NCBI GenBank assembly: GCA_008508345.1
Contig: QNGE01000886.1
Coordinates: forward strand, 95,014-159,013
DNA: 64,000 bases
From: Paragonimus westermani
Lineage: Eukaryota > Platyhelminthes > Trematoda > Plagiorchiida > Troglotrematidae
Reading direction: 5' to 3'
Position numbers and translations under genes: made by a program. Positions 24,910 to 36,964 of this stretch are shown here, piece by piece. The notes beneath the pieces were generated by a model. The model was not told where the DNA came from and ran no database searches. It saw nothing but the letters and a program-made list of their open reading frames with translations. Every line of letters begins with the position of its first letter. Position 1 is the first letter of the stretch.

Positions 24910-26990
24910 ACTCAGTGATAAATGTAAACAACTTGACCCTGAGGTCCAGTATGAGAACTTCAACAATCTGTTACAGAAGTTATGTCCGTTTTCTGAACTG
25001 AATTCCGAACGCTTTACATTCACTGTCGTTGAGTTTTGCTACGAAAACCTAGGTTGCAGGACCGGAACTTACGGAATACTCACAAATTGCCATTCACAGA
25101 AGCATGCTTCACTGAAAAGTGTTCACTCGATTGAGAAAAAGTGTCCATATACGGAAGCCAGAATCATTCTGCTAAATAGGAGCAATTAAGTTGCAAAAAT
25201 GATGAACATTTTATCTGATACAACGAAATTTTCGGTAGAGAAATCTGAAAAATATAAGACACTGGAAACTGAAAGACGTTTTCGATGAGTTTACGCCAGT
25301 TCAAACTGGCCGACGTCATACCTTCACATTCATTTCAGCGCATCTGCCTAAAAGAAGCCTTTATCTGGCGGCTGTACAATCCGTCAACTTTACAAAAAAC
25401 AAAGCACCCTTTAGACCGATACTCGACATGGGTACTACACCCTATCATGCTGCTGTACAATGGGTTGTGACGATTCTGGGGCTGCTTAAGAGGGAAATTA
25501 CGGAATACAGTTGGAGAGGTACATTATGATTTGTTGACTCGATCTCTACGCTTGACATATCGGAAAAGAAGATGCTCCCTTGTGATGTTTTGCCTCCAGT
25601 TATCAATGTCCGCTTGGTTAAAACAGTACATTTTCCCTTTGATTATATCAAAGCTGGCCGGATTAACTTTGGTCCACCTATAGCTGAAAAGAAGGAGCTC
25701 ATATTGTTCTGTATTAACAACATTCAGTTTCAGTTCGATGATGGGCCTTATCGGCAGGTTGGCGGTGCAGCTATAAGCTCACCGTTATCTCGGTGCTAGC
25801 TGACATCCTTATGAGCACGTTTGAGAAAGAACAGTTCGATGAAACTACTATCGAATATATGTGGATTGTGTTTTCTACAGAAGCTTTTGGGTGTTTTTAA
25901 CAGGGCGCATCAGAAAATCGTGTTTACTCTAGAACAAGTAGCTAGTGACCGAGTGCCATTTCTGGACATAACACCAAAACAAAGATCGGATGAGTCCTTA
26001 CAGCCAAGTGTACATAGGAAAAAAACCAAGAATGGGCAATACCCACACTTCCGAAGCCATGTGCTGATTAGACTCAAACGGGTCCTTTTACGTTGTCTGA
26101 TTAATATAGGAAACAGAATTCACACAGAACATACGACAGAGTTGAAGATAAACACGTTACAAGTCATTTGTAGAATATCCGCACCACATTTAGTACGGAT
26201 GAAGTTAAATGGTTTATGCGTCGTATTTAACATGTTATTGATAAACAGCCTGGGATTCACACAACGTTACGAGCAAGTTGTAATACTCTAAGTTTCAACC
26301 ACCTCGGGTTGCCTTCCTCAGGAGTGTTGTAATCGAAATGTGGTTGAAACTTAGAGTATTACAACTTGCTTATAAAGTTGTGTTATTCTCGATCTATGTG
26401 CTACTTCATCCTTTCTAATATTGCAGGCCACAGTAAACACAATTGATAAAAAAATTCGTATAAGTTTGCTGTTCAAATAAAGCGCAGCAGACGAACTGAT
26501 AAAACGCCAACTAACCAATACGATCAGCAGAATCTCGTATACTGTTCTACTTAGAATAGACTTTTCCTGTGGTTTAGCATATATTGATCACACCACTAGG
26601 CGTCTATGGAAAGGAATTCGGGGACAAGGTACGGCATAACTTCGCTCCAAAACGATAGGGATCATCAACCCATCCACCTTGTTGACTGTGACCGAAAAAG
26701 AGACATGGAGAGGATATTTCGTATCGTCTACAATGCCCCGAACAATGCGTTGTAAAACAGCAACTAGAGTATCCTGTCTGTAGCCGAAGCGGTCGTAATC
26801 CGATTAAGCCACCCAGATTTGTGTGTTCAAAAGCAGTTCGTTCACGCTTTGGGATTACCATCCAACATATGCGACAGATTAATCACGTCCGTTCAACTTA
26901 AACAAATTAACACCGACTTTCCAAAACCTAACTCGTTTGCAGGAATAGCTACGACAAAGTCGTGTTTGTGATTCAACCAGTCGCTTTGCT
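24910..26990 (+). pseudogene. Penelope-like RT/GIY-YIG polyprotein remnant (element B)
   Basis: Blocks appear in the expected order across shifted frames. The pre-RT region is at about 25150-25250 (ARIILLNRSN, then MMNILSDTTKFSVE). 'RPILDMGTTPYHAAVQW' and 'YSWRGTL' lie at about 25410-25530, and 'TLDISEKKMLPCDV' at about 25550-25590. The 'CINNIQFQFDDGPYRQVGG' motif, then SSPLS, lies at about 25710-25790. The Y-V-D-D position reads Y-M-W-I at 25856-25867, so catalysis is lost. RT ends with 'VPFLDI' and 'VHRKKTKNGQYPHFRS'. After the insertion, the linker resumes at about 26430. The GIY-YIG core 'FSCGLAYIDHTTRRLWKG' is at about 26555-26610. The C-terminus 'SVAEAVVIRLSHPDLCVQK' followed by FVHALGLP is at about 26780-26860. 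Confidence 0.75.
26169..26388. repeat. nested palindromic repeat inserted in element B
   Basis: It aligns with 33319-33490 from the TGTAAGATATC-like start onward. Its distal part is a palindrome: 26254-26302 pairs with 26340-26388, including a perfect 32-base arm core at 26271-26302. The spacer carries CCTCGGG and TTCCTCAGGA. The linker reading of the host element stops at about 26165 and resumes after 26390, which points to an insertion. The arm resembles Penelope-like terminal repeats of a different family (see 33319 and 47700). Confidence 0.65.
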
Positions 26991-27107
26991 GTCATATTGG
27001 TCTTGATGATTCATTCCCCTCACTTTTGTCTAATTAGATGCATGATTGTAGCAGCCTACAATGAGAAGTTATCGAAAGCATTTTCGTTTGCTGAAAAGTT
27101 GGTTCTC
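26918..27107. repeat. right inverted arm of Penelope-like element B
   Basis: It overlaps the last part of the decayed coding frame and ends at GGTTCTC (27101-27107). It pairs with 24617-24807. Confidence 0.65.
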
Positions 27108-27123
27108 ACTATTACGGTCATTA

Positions 27124-27398
27124 CTCGGTATTCTGAAACGAGCAAATTTCATACAAACTACACAGAGACAACAAGCGAAAGAACGAACCAAATAGTTCTG
27201 ACTTCTTGTGCGCTAATATCGCAATCAGGGCCATGGTTAGGAGGTTGGATGCAACAGTTCCTTATGTGCACAAAAACTGTTGTCTGGATAGCACTGTTTC
27301 ATTAACCGCCCCCATTTTCCTGTTCCAATCAGGTACCAATATCTTGAACCATTTGAGCGGGTCCATTAGGTGAATTGTTACTAAGATGTGTCTGGAGA
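27124..27398 (+). repeat. inverted repeat pair, left copy
   Basis: It matches the reverse complement of 28100-28332 at nearly 90% by eye. Relative to the other copy it carries 50 extra bases (27304-27353), with CATT at both edges. Open frames run through both copies but show no recognised domain. The repeat starts about 17 bases outside element B and is not part of its arm. Confidence 0.75.
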
Positions 27399-28099
27399 TC
27401 GATGAAACCGAATACTTCGTGTCGAACTCCCAAGTATGTGTATATAATATCGGTCGTATTGAGGTGCATGTTTTGTGGGTTGTGTCACTTGCACATTCTC
27501 ATCACCAAATGTTAGGATGAAATGATACAGATATCAGTTTGTCGTGAGACAACCTGAAATGGAGAGTATTTACACTTCGCTATCTTCCTACCTATTGTTT
27601 GCCTACAAGACTAATGAGAACATTATTTCACAGAGCCACAGTGATGTGGCCTGGAGATCAACTGAAAGAAGAGTAAGGGCCTATTGGGCAAACACTGGTA
27701 GATAATGGTTATTCAGATGAACTTGAGAATTTTCATAATAAGAGGAAAAAACTAGAAGTGGAAGCCACAATCCGGAGAGGAAAATATGCCTTTGAAAATA
27801 CGAGTCAAGAGTGATCATCTGTCCGACAGTCCGAGTCACAAGCTGATATCAGCACTGCAACGCACCTGAGCAGCTGCCCAACCGTACGTTCTTCTGAGCA
27901 CTGGGGGTTGGCTGTCCGTAGCGGCGATACACAGACGATTAATCTGCTTGTCACCTAACACACATTTGCGATTTCGTCAGCATATGTAAAACAGATCGCC
28001 GCTTGCATTGACGCATGGCAGAGCACACACTTGAGTGGTTATCAGCCACATTGTTAAAGAACGACCGGCTAACTGCAACAGGCTGGGAGACATATGCCT

Positions 28100-28332
28100 A
28101 GTCGATGACCAAACACATCCTAGTAACAGGTCACTTAGTGGACCCGCTCAAATGAAACAGTGCTATCCAGACAACAGTTTTTATACACATAAGGCACTGT
28201 TGCATCCAACCTCCTAACCATGGCCCTGATTGCGATATTGGCGCACAAGAAATCAGAACTATTTGGTTCGTTCTTTCGCTTGTTGTCTCTATGTAGTTTG
28301 TGTGAAATTTGCTCGTTTCACAATACTGAGTG
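28100..28332 (-). repeat. inverted repeat pair, right copy
   Basis: Inverted copy of 27124-27398 lacking the 50-base segment. The two copies are separated by about 700 bases in which no gene was recognised. Confidence 0.75.
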
Positions 28333-28339
28333 AGGAGGT

Positions 28340-30900
28340 TGAGTTGAAATGTTGACATTCTCCGACAAATGTCTTCCCATCTGTTCTACTATATGGCTAA
28401 AGGGAGCTGTGTCATGATTGTTTTAGACGAAGTAAGAAACATGCTGATGATGGGCGGCTATTCGATGGATTCACGATTTTTCCTGTAATTTCATGCGTAT
28501 TAATGACGTTTGTGGTCAACTAGTTCATTTGTCCATACGGTGTCTGTAGCACTCAGTCAGTAAACCAGTAAACTGTATAGTCACAATCAACGTGTGGATT
28601 AGGTCTTTACTTATATGACTCGTTACACTGAGAGGGCTATCGAGAAAGCAAGTTGTTGTCACTTCTATGACGACCGTGATGTGGATAAAATGTAAATTTT
28701 CCAACTAGAATTGCTAAAAGAAAAGAATATTCTCAACAATACTTGAGGGTGTGAAAACATCTGTTGAAACCGAGAGTAAAAGAACTGTCGTAAATGGTGA
28801 CCTCACACTTGTGGCCTCTGCAGAAAACGAATAGTCAGATCGCATTTTGCTCTTGTCAAAATGCTCTGAATAGTATACTAGGCGGATCTGGCACTTCGGT
28901 AATTCTCACCAGTGTAGGGCGGTTCATGCCTTACGCTGTACAGTGCTCACGTTACTTAGACTTAAAGTGGGATGACAAGCCATAACTCAATTAGAATCGT
29001 CGTACACATTCAAAAACGTCTAACAACTTATTCCAGGACGCTGTCAATGCAGTGATCTTTGAGTAGATTCCTATCTGACGCAGTTCACAACTACAGAGTG
29101 TCCTGCATCAGGACAGGATGAAACTCTATAAAAAAGCCATGATTCGAAATTTACCCGATTCGTGGGTCGCCATTTATGAAAGTACTTACGTTCACTAAAC
29201 AGTGTAAAATTTACCAGCTTGCTTGTCACTTTCCACTAACAGTGAGATGATTAGAAGTGTGATCATTGGATCTTACCTAATCAGTGTGGGTACCGTGTGT
29301 GTATTGTGAGTTTTTACACTTAAGAGATACGTTTATCGGCTCATTCGACTGCAAGTTGGACTTTAGAAACACCCAGCAATGCCTGCCGCGGAAACATATC
29401 AACAACGATTTGATAGATTTGCCAGCCGAAGCTGTAAGAAGCAATAGTAACACATGGGCAGATCAATTCTGAAGTGTGTCTCACTGAGTTCCCTTCCTAG
29501 AAACGCACTTCTTGTGGAACGGCACAAAGACAGGTTTCCCATAAATACACATTTACCGTTGTGCTAAGTACAATTACTGTAAAATACTGATTACCACCAG
29601 AAACAGGGTGGAAAATTCAAACGAATGCACCAAGTTTGTGACAAGTGTAATCTATATTCATTTCTAGGATAATTTAGCGTCAGTACTGGTAACCAGACGT
29701 AAACTTTATTGAAACTTCGGATACCTTGACAAAAATGATGAAACTGTGGTAGGTACGTCTTTGTTCTAAAGTCCTACTTATATTGCGATCATTTTTCATT
29801 AGAGTTGGAAATGAAATAGATTGCTGTTACGTTGTTACCTATATTATCCTCAAAAGTTGGCTTTTATGCCGAGTGAACCATTAGACACTAATCACTATAA
29901 AAAGATAATTCGATTTGCTATTTGCGATAGGTTATTGACACCGGTGAAAACTATCAACTTAGACCCACTTGCTTCTACCATTTAACATACAAATCTACTA
30001 CTTTTATCTGATACAAGTGTGATTGTTATTAACTACAAGAGGCAAGCTTGGAGATTTCACTGAAGTCGCTTTTGCCCCATCATGTTCTGATTTCATCAGA
30101 AAACGGTCGTCAAAATGTCAATGATGACAACCTGTTTTCTGAGTGGGTATACAAAATTTCATCTGCACAGGTCGGAATAGCTCTTTCACCTTCGATGATT
30201 AGCCAGTGTCATATAATGCAACAGACGCTCTCGCCTACGTTACAGCAACCACGCGCTTGAAAGCAAGAGGCGGTAGCAAGGAAAAAGCAAACACCAGGAT
30301 TAGTGAAATAATTTCATCATGAGATCGACCGAGGGCGGATGTGGTGCGCTTCGCCGTGTTCGAACTCGTACCATGTGTGGTCTTGCACAATATTATGAGC
30401 TTTTATCTTTCATTCGGGTGTCCACTCCATGAACAGTTTTCCAGAACATACAATTTTCATGGAGTTTTAATGGGACTGTAAATTGTTCTGAATTAAACAA
30501 CATCAACAGTCGGTTGCAGTCTTCGCAACCTGATAAGTCCTCTGGTCATCCCATTTTAGAAGTGGGCGTTAGACTGGAGTTTCCATCTCATTAGAAGTCA
30601 CCGTTAGTGCATGCCATCGTCTAGACTGGAATTTACACTCTGACTGTCCTGGTCATTTAGTTCGATGAGCACCGCCACTTCAACCTAACTGAGAAGTCCT
30701 TACCACGGGGTTAATGATGGGTTCAACAGAACGATTCTGTCTACTCAGTTCTTGAAATTTTCAGGCGCTCTGAACACTAGTCAACTGTGATTACAGTCTA
30801 GCGTTTCGGAGGAATCAGTTAATCAGGATTATTATTTTCATGTTGCTCACATTGTAGTTGATACATCAGTCTTATTCACAGGGAAGCCGGAATCCGGATT
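28340..30900. other. non-coding stretch
   Basis: No family was recognised. All open frames are at or below about 75 codons. Confidence 0.35.
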
Positions 30901-30904
30901 TCTG

Positions 30905-31000
30905 TTCAGTTGAAGATATGAACTACGAACGAGCTCTATCAAGAGAAAAACTTGAGTCTGTTCCTTTCTTTCGAAAAGGGTTAGATTAAAAGACTTTCAC
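30905..31000 (+). repeat. degenerate SINE 3' part
   Basis: The blocks ACGAGCTCTATCAAGAG, AAACTTGAGTCTG and TTTCGAAAAGGGTTAG follow the order of the SINE body between the tRNA-related region and the tail. The head is missing. Confidence 0.5.
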
Positions 31001-31004
31001 TTAA

Positions 31005-33315
31005 TTGTCGACTTTTGGAATGATATTTTCTGTGGGCCAGCCAAGTCAAGTGTTTTCGTAAAGAGAGTAACAAATATATTTTTTTATCCGGTCACACTCT
31101 CGGCTCTTAATCAGAAGCTTTCACTTGAATTACAGCTGATGAAAATAACAAATTTTGTTTTCGCGTAAATGACCTTGCGGCACTTCTATTTTCACTATTT
31201 TCGCGGGTCCATACCACCTAACTGTTTTTTAACTTTGGCAATCCTTCAACTCAGTCGGGTGAGTTCTTAGTTTTCGTTTTGGGAAGGGGGGATTATAAAG
31301 AGTTGATGTGACTACCGGCTCATTCAAGGATCTACTGCAGGAGGACTTGGTAAACCTCAGCGTCATTGAGCAGTATCTCTCATTATCTCCGTCCCTAATC
31401 ATTTGTCTTCACTATGGAGACTGAATTATTATTGCCGTCGGCACATCCAAATGTGCTGTAAGTGCACAGTGATTACAGTCCAGATGCTGATCAATTCAAT
31501 TTGCAGAAAATAATCTTTCCCTTCGAAACAGCTCCTTTGTGACGTGACAAAAAAATTGGAAAAAAAAACAACTTGCTGGGGCGTGTGAATTTGTTGAACA
31601 GTGAACACGATACTTAATTCTGTTTTTCTGCGGTTTTATTGTAACAGAATCTGTCTTAAAAAACGGGAAAACTAGCAACACTAGAACCGTGATTATTATC
31701 AGGTTTTTTCACAAGCATCTACAAATCACGTGGTCTACATCATCTCATAAAGTATTAACCAACTGGTTCAGTTGTACTCTACACAGAGGCTATGCAGATT
31801 TGACGAATGTATTTTTCAGATGTTTGTTGCCTTATAGATCGTTTTCATAAGATCATACGGTAAGTAAATTTGTGCAACAATATAATGTTACCTTTCAAAG
31901 TGTGTACCACAGGTCTAGAGTGTTTTTCATTATTTTTTCAGATTGGTAGTATATACATATATATAGTAGTGTATATACCGTGGTTTTTCATCCAAAGTTT
32001 GCTTGTAACAGATAGGCGCGTGGGCCCAATGGCAATAATCTGATCCGCTCCTTTCGTACTTATATTCGCGAAAGTGTAAATTTCTCAAAGGTAGGTCAAA
32101 TGGTAAATTTGCTTCAGCAGCATCTGCTTTGCACAATTGAGTGTTTTAACAGAGTATTCGTGCAAAAAATACCTTTGTAACCTCATTACTGTACGGCATG
32201 TTGAAATATGCAGACCACAAATTGCATGACCCACCAGATTATATGTATATCCAGTGGATTTTCCCAGGCACTTTTTTTTCAAATTCCTTCAACTTAAGGA
32301 TTCGTAAACTGATTTTTTGGGTATATCTAGAACGGTAGATCAGCAGTTCGAATAGGCAAATACTGCTACGCTTCTGTGTTTGGTAAAATTTTACTGGAAC
32401 TGGCTCTGCAGTGTAATACAAGGTAACGGTATCGTCAACATTGAAAAATAAACAGTATCAGAGGCAAAAAAATATCTTACTGGAAAAAAGGAGAATAAAA
32501 ATGTTTGCGCTTCGTCGAACACTGAGTCAATTAGTACAGTTGAAGAGTTTTGTCCGTTCGGGCGCGGAAAATGCATTCTATCAGTAAATTAACTGTGGGT
32601 GAGTGGGGTATGAGAATGTTTAACACCAACGCTCACAAGAGGTTTTAACAAACACCTTGTGTTGAGGTGTCAGAAATTACTCTAAGTCAAGAAGTGCCAC
32701 CTTACAGTTTTCTACTTTCTTACTAGAAAGTCTGGATCGCAGGAACAAAGTAAGCTGGAACATGGGGACACTTTAGTTGTTTAAGTTCGTAGTTTTACTT
32801 GGTGGAATGAGTCACCGTTTATATAATTCGATACATAGTGTTAGGTGACAAAGTGAAGTGGTCAGATAACTAGTATTCAACAAACAAACAGTCTTGAGTA
32901 AAATAATATCCAGATGAGGAATCACTCATAATATTCAGTCAGGTGTTAGCTGAGAGAACAGTCAACTCAACGATGTGAAACAGGAACGGTTTGTTAGGAC
33001 AAATCCCAGGATCAAACAAAGTGTTACTTATATTTTCGTTCCGTGATTACCGTTTCATTTGTAAGACAATCAGTTCGGTTACTCGTCATCGTGTTCATTG
33101 CTCAGAAGTCGCCAACGGAACAAGAATATTTTGGTTGTTATGATAAAAAAAACTTTAAACTGCCAAATATTTCGAAACATAATGCTTCTTTCAGCATATC
33201 TTAATAGTGCTACCTACCTAAATGGTTAATAGAAGCTAAATATCACGACAAACAGAGGCTACACACAAAATGCTATCTTCAAAATATTTATTTCTATTTA
33301 ATAACAGGATGAATC
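31005..33315. other. AT-rich non-coding stretch
   Basis: No gene or repeat copy was recognised. There is low-complexity TA sequence around 31950-31975. Confidence 0.35.
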
Positions 33316-33318
33316 TCT

Positions 33319-33500
33319 TGTAAGATATCTGCACCAAATTTAGTACGAATGAAGTTGAATAGTTTGGGCGTCGTGTTTAACATGTTATTTATAAACAGAT
33401 TGGGAATAACACAACGTTATGAGCAAGTTGTAATACTCTAAGTTTCAACCACCTCGGGTGGCCTTCCTCAGGAATGTTGTAATCAAAATCACATTTTGAC
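33319..33500 (+). repeat. Penelope-like terminal-repeat fragment
   Basis: It aligns with 26169-26340 at about 88% by eye, including AGTTTCAACCACCTCGGG and TTCCTCAGGA. Unlike 26169-26388, the second palindrome arm is absent. The following sequence (33500-33650) is distantly similar to that after 47760, so the element may extend further right. Confidence 0.6.
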
Positions 33501-33654
33501 CACTTCTCGGGAATGCTTAACAAGGTAGAGGTCAGGACGACTCATACGGATACTTTATCAACTACTAAATATAGACCGAAGAACCCTAGAAAGCATATAA
33601 GTTACACATAGACTGAGGGAATTGTGCACTCACATTGGATAGATTGAAGAGAGA

Positions 33655-34050
33655 ATGTGTGGTTGAAATCCGCTTGATTTACCGCTTATCCAAACCCCAA
33701 CACAATAGATGACATAACAAAGGACTAATCCAAATGTCGTGTTAAAACACCACATCAGGATTGGATGAAGAGCCTAAATGCCAAACTTTCGTTAGTTGCC
33801 AAGTTTTCTGTTCTGTACTACAACAGTTAATTTGTAGTTTGAGTTTACGTGTGCCATTGAGATCAGCCAGTGACATACTGTGGTTTCTTTAATACTGGTG
33901 TATACCTATGAATGCGGCTGCCTGTCTCATAATTGAAGAACTGTTCGCTGCAGCCAGTACGAGGTCTTCTCTCCATTACTTGCGTGGGAGGTTTAAGTCC
34001 AAGTAGAACTTCCAGGGCTACTGGAACTTCCTACTTCTAAGCATTACAGG
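33655..34050. repeat. unnamed dispersed repeat, copy 2
   Basis: Same-orientation relative of 20576-20960. It directly follows the Penelope-like fragment, so it may belong to, or be inserted beside, that element. Confidence 0.65.
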
Positions 34051-34054
34051 AGGT

Positions 34055-36960
34055 CGAATGCACCTCAGGAACCTGATGACACACTCATGCTATTTGACAA
34101 TGTGTAACCTATTTTAAGGAGTAAATCCCTGCCGATGTGTGGTAACTCACGACCTCACCAAATGAAGTCAATAGAAAAGTATGAACGAAAATGAAATTTT
34201 CCGTCTTCTTACAACCACCTTGTTGGCTAAACCTAAACCCCATTATAAAAACATTTGGATATATTTTATTTGCAAGAAAAAGTGGCCGAGTTCTTATTTC
34301 GTCTCAATGACCCCAATTACGCTGTAAACCTGTTTGTAACAGAATCATCATTTATATAAAATGAGATAAACGAAATTGTCACAAAATTTCATTATGCTAA
34401 TTTATTTACCTAGTTGCAAACATTCTGTTGAAATTACTGTCCACTTTTTCTAGTAAAACCTGCAGGCCTTTTCGCCGTTAACTCAGATTACCGTAGGCTA
34501 CAACTCTGTCGGCCCTGTATATGGGCCAAATGGTTCCAATTTGTAAGATGACAATCACATTTTCGAAACTTGGCTGGACACTATCCCTCTTTAGATTAGA
34601 ATAACTTCCGTTGGAACAATGAAAAAAATTAAATTTTTGGACATAACTGAAGCGTAAACACGTCAGCTCAGTACTAGATATGTCCACTGATGGCGAATCA
34701 TAGTGTAATAAAATATCTCACACATCTTCTAATGCGTCAACTCCCACCTCTCATTAGCACAACTAACATCTTACAGTCACACCGAAATCAGTCCTCCTAC
34801 ACCTACGAGGAGGGCTACATTATTTCGGTGATATATCGACACATGCAACAGAGGTTCAGTTAAGTTGTCATTAAATTTTATCAAGCGTGGTCAGTCAGGA
34901 GTACAAACAGATTTCTCGGTCATGCTGTACATTGGTAGTGTGAAATGAGAGTTATGCCCACGACCTAACTGGGGTCATGTATGTTTCGATACTTCTGTTA
35001 TCAAGCTTCTTGACTCATATGTTTTTAGTAACGTTACCAATCGAAAATGGGTCTCCCTAGTGAAACAACTGTTACTCGCTTCTCTCAGTTTGGATGAACA
35101 TTTCTATAACCATACGCTTTCCTTGTAATATCATCTTGCAGTATCTGATCACTCCACTCCTCTGAGCGTCTTAGTGTGGCCGTTTATCAAAAAGCAGCAG
35201 TCAGTCACAAAAGACACCATGTCCTGAAGAAATTTGAGCATAACCTTGGCTATACCAAGTTAACGCGACAATCAATTCGGTAGTTAAATGTAGACTCACG
35301 TCTTGTGGATCAGAAAACAGGTGTACGCGTTGTACATAGCTGTCGAAGAGGTAACTAATACCCAGGGATGATGATAGCTCTGTATCTTTCACGAACCTAA
35401 CTAAGGTAATCGGCATCACTATGTCATCGTGCGGTACCACTTACGGTACAGCTGATTATACACAGTATTCCAGGCCTAGCATGTGTATGAGCCAAACAGC
35501 GTCCGGAGGAGTCAGCACACTCAGACAGAAACTATGAGGGAATTGTATTGGTTGTGCCTGTTTTTCTACCGCACACTCCAGTAAATTCTACTCCTTCAAG
35601 TTCGTTTTGAAAACTTCATCACAGTGTTTGAGTACAGTTGTGACTATTGATATGTGTAGCAGGCTCACATTGCCTCATTCCGGTGACGACTATGTGTAAT
35701 TGGGCCGGTGGACAATAGACCTTGGCAGTTATGTGCATGTTCCAGGGGAGTAGTTTGAAGGCGCTCTCAAGTTTGGTGGAGATCCATTTCACAGTCTGAA
35801 TTTCAGAGAAGTGTTTTTGTTTTACCGGTGTGACGTATATGCAGTTGCACCGACTTGTTGAGAGTTCACTCTATATCCATCTAATGGCGTAAGTAATGTT
35901 GATAAAGGAGTTTCCACCATTTTATCAAAAGTTGTTGAATTTGGATTTTTTCCGTCGATTGGAAAGCTTTATCACAGATCTGTCAGTTAGAACGTGCATC
36001 AAGTTTTCGAAAATCGTTTTATAAGCATATTCAAACAAATGGTTCGTCCATATTACCTGTCTTTTGTTACTGAATTGCACGGCCGTGCTGTATTTCTTCT
36101 CTTTTCTGACACACCCAACTTCTTCTTCGCTGTTCCGCGGATGACCTTACACTTGTCTTGCCCAGACAAGTCATCAGTGGACTAGTTTATGTGGATTGAT
36201 ATTCACTATGGGTTCGATTTTCTATCATGGAGAGCTACTGCGCGTTAAATCAAGTTAGTTGCAAATTTAGGATGTGATAGCTTGTCTATACTTGAGGAAG
36301 AGTGTTACTCAAAAATACCGGCCCAGCTGATGTTTTGCAGGAACTGGGTGATGTTTCGTCATATCTACCGTACAGAATCCGATGACTCAATGCAAAGTGC
36401 TTGCAACTGATGCTTCTGTTCTAAATGTTTAGTTCGAATTTCTCAAGGACAGCTAACTGTTTCAAAACAAGTTGTACGTGGTTTCGTCTCCACTAATGGA
36501 AAATAACGAAATGAACAGCCGCAAGCCTGCAACACACTCATTTTGTTCTGGTAGTCCGTTTCCACCATTTCTTATGCAGCTGCGACTAAAACGTTCTTAA
36601 CAAACTACGAATAACAGAGCTCTAGTTGGTCCGAATAAAAATGTTTTTAAGTAAAAGCCTAGAAGATATTGTCAATTTTGATCATATATCTGAAAGAGGA
36701 TAACTGAATTATATCATGTCCCCACAGTGTTATCGTGATGCACATGTATGCGTCCCAAAAAATGGTTATATTTTATGGACCAATAATGAATTGGTTCATA
36801 CCGAATGCTGTCTATGAGCTTTGGGCTGCTTTCTCGTTTCCAATTGTTTCCAGTCTGCAGTTCCCTAAGTGTGATAATTACTGTGTTGAGGTCGCTACAT
36901 AAGTGTTCGGGTGGTGGGGCTTAAGGTCAGTTGACCCAACAGATCGAGTTTAATCGTCAT
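34055..36960. other. mostly non-coding stretch with one hairpin and one weak exon candidate
   Basis: Apart from the hairpin at 34780-34830, a minus-strand frame at 35201-35440 stays open for 79 codons. It includes ITLVRFVKDTELSSSLGISY and SYVQRVHLFSDPQD, after which a donor-like GTGAGT occurs. No family was recognised for it. Nothing else was identified. Confidence 0.25.
34780..34830. other. two-tier hairpin
   Basis: CACCGAAAT at 34780-34788 pairs perfectly with ATTTCGGTG at 34822-34830. Inside it, CCTCC pairs with GGAGG. No known RNA family was recognised. Confidence 0.4.
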
Positions 36961-36964
36961 TGCC

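Larger units (their letters stand above)
24617..27107 (+). mobile_element. Penelope-like retroelement B, near full length, with inverted arms
   Basis: The element is about 2.5 kb on the plus strand. Inverted terminal arms at 24617-24807 and 26918-27107 bound it. Read on its minus strand, the left arm shares blocks such as TTTC(T/C)AAAACCTA, TAATTAGAT, TGTTTGCTGAAAAATTGG and GGTTCTC with the right arm. Between the arms lie remnants of the N-terminal region, RT, linker and GIY-YIG endonuclease in the family's order. A repeat insertion interrupts the linker at 26169-26388. There are multiple stops and frameshifts and the RT catalytic motif is lost, so this is an old copy. Confidence 0.75.
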
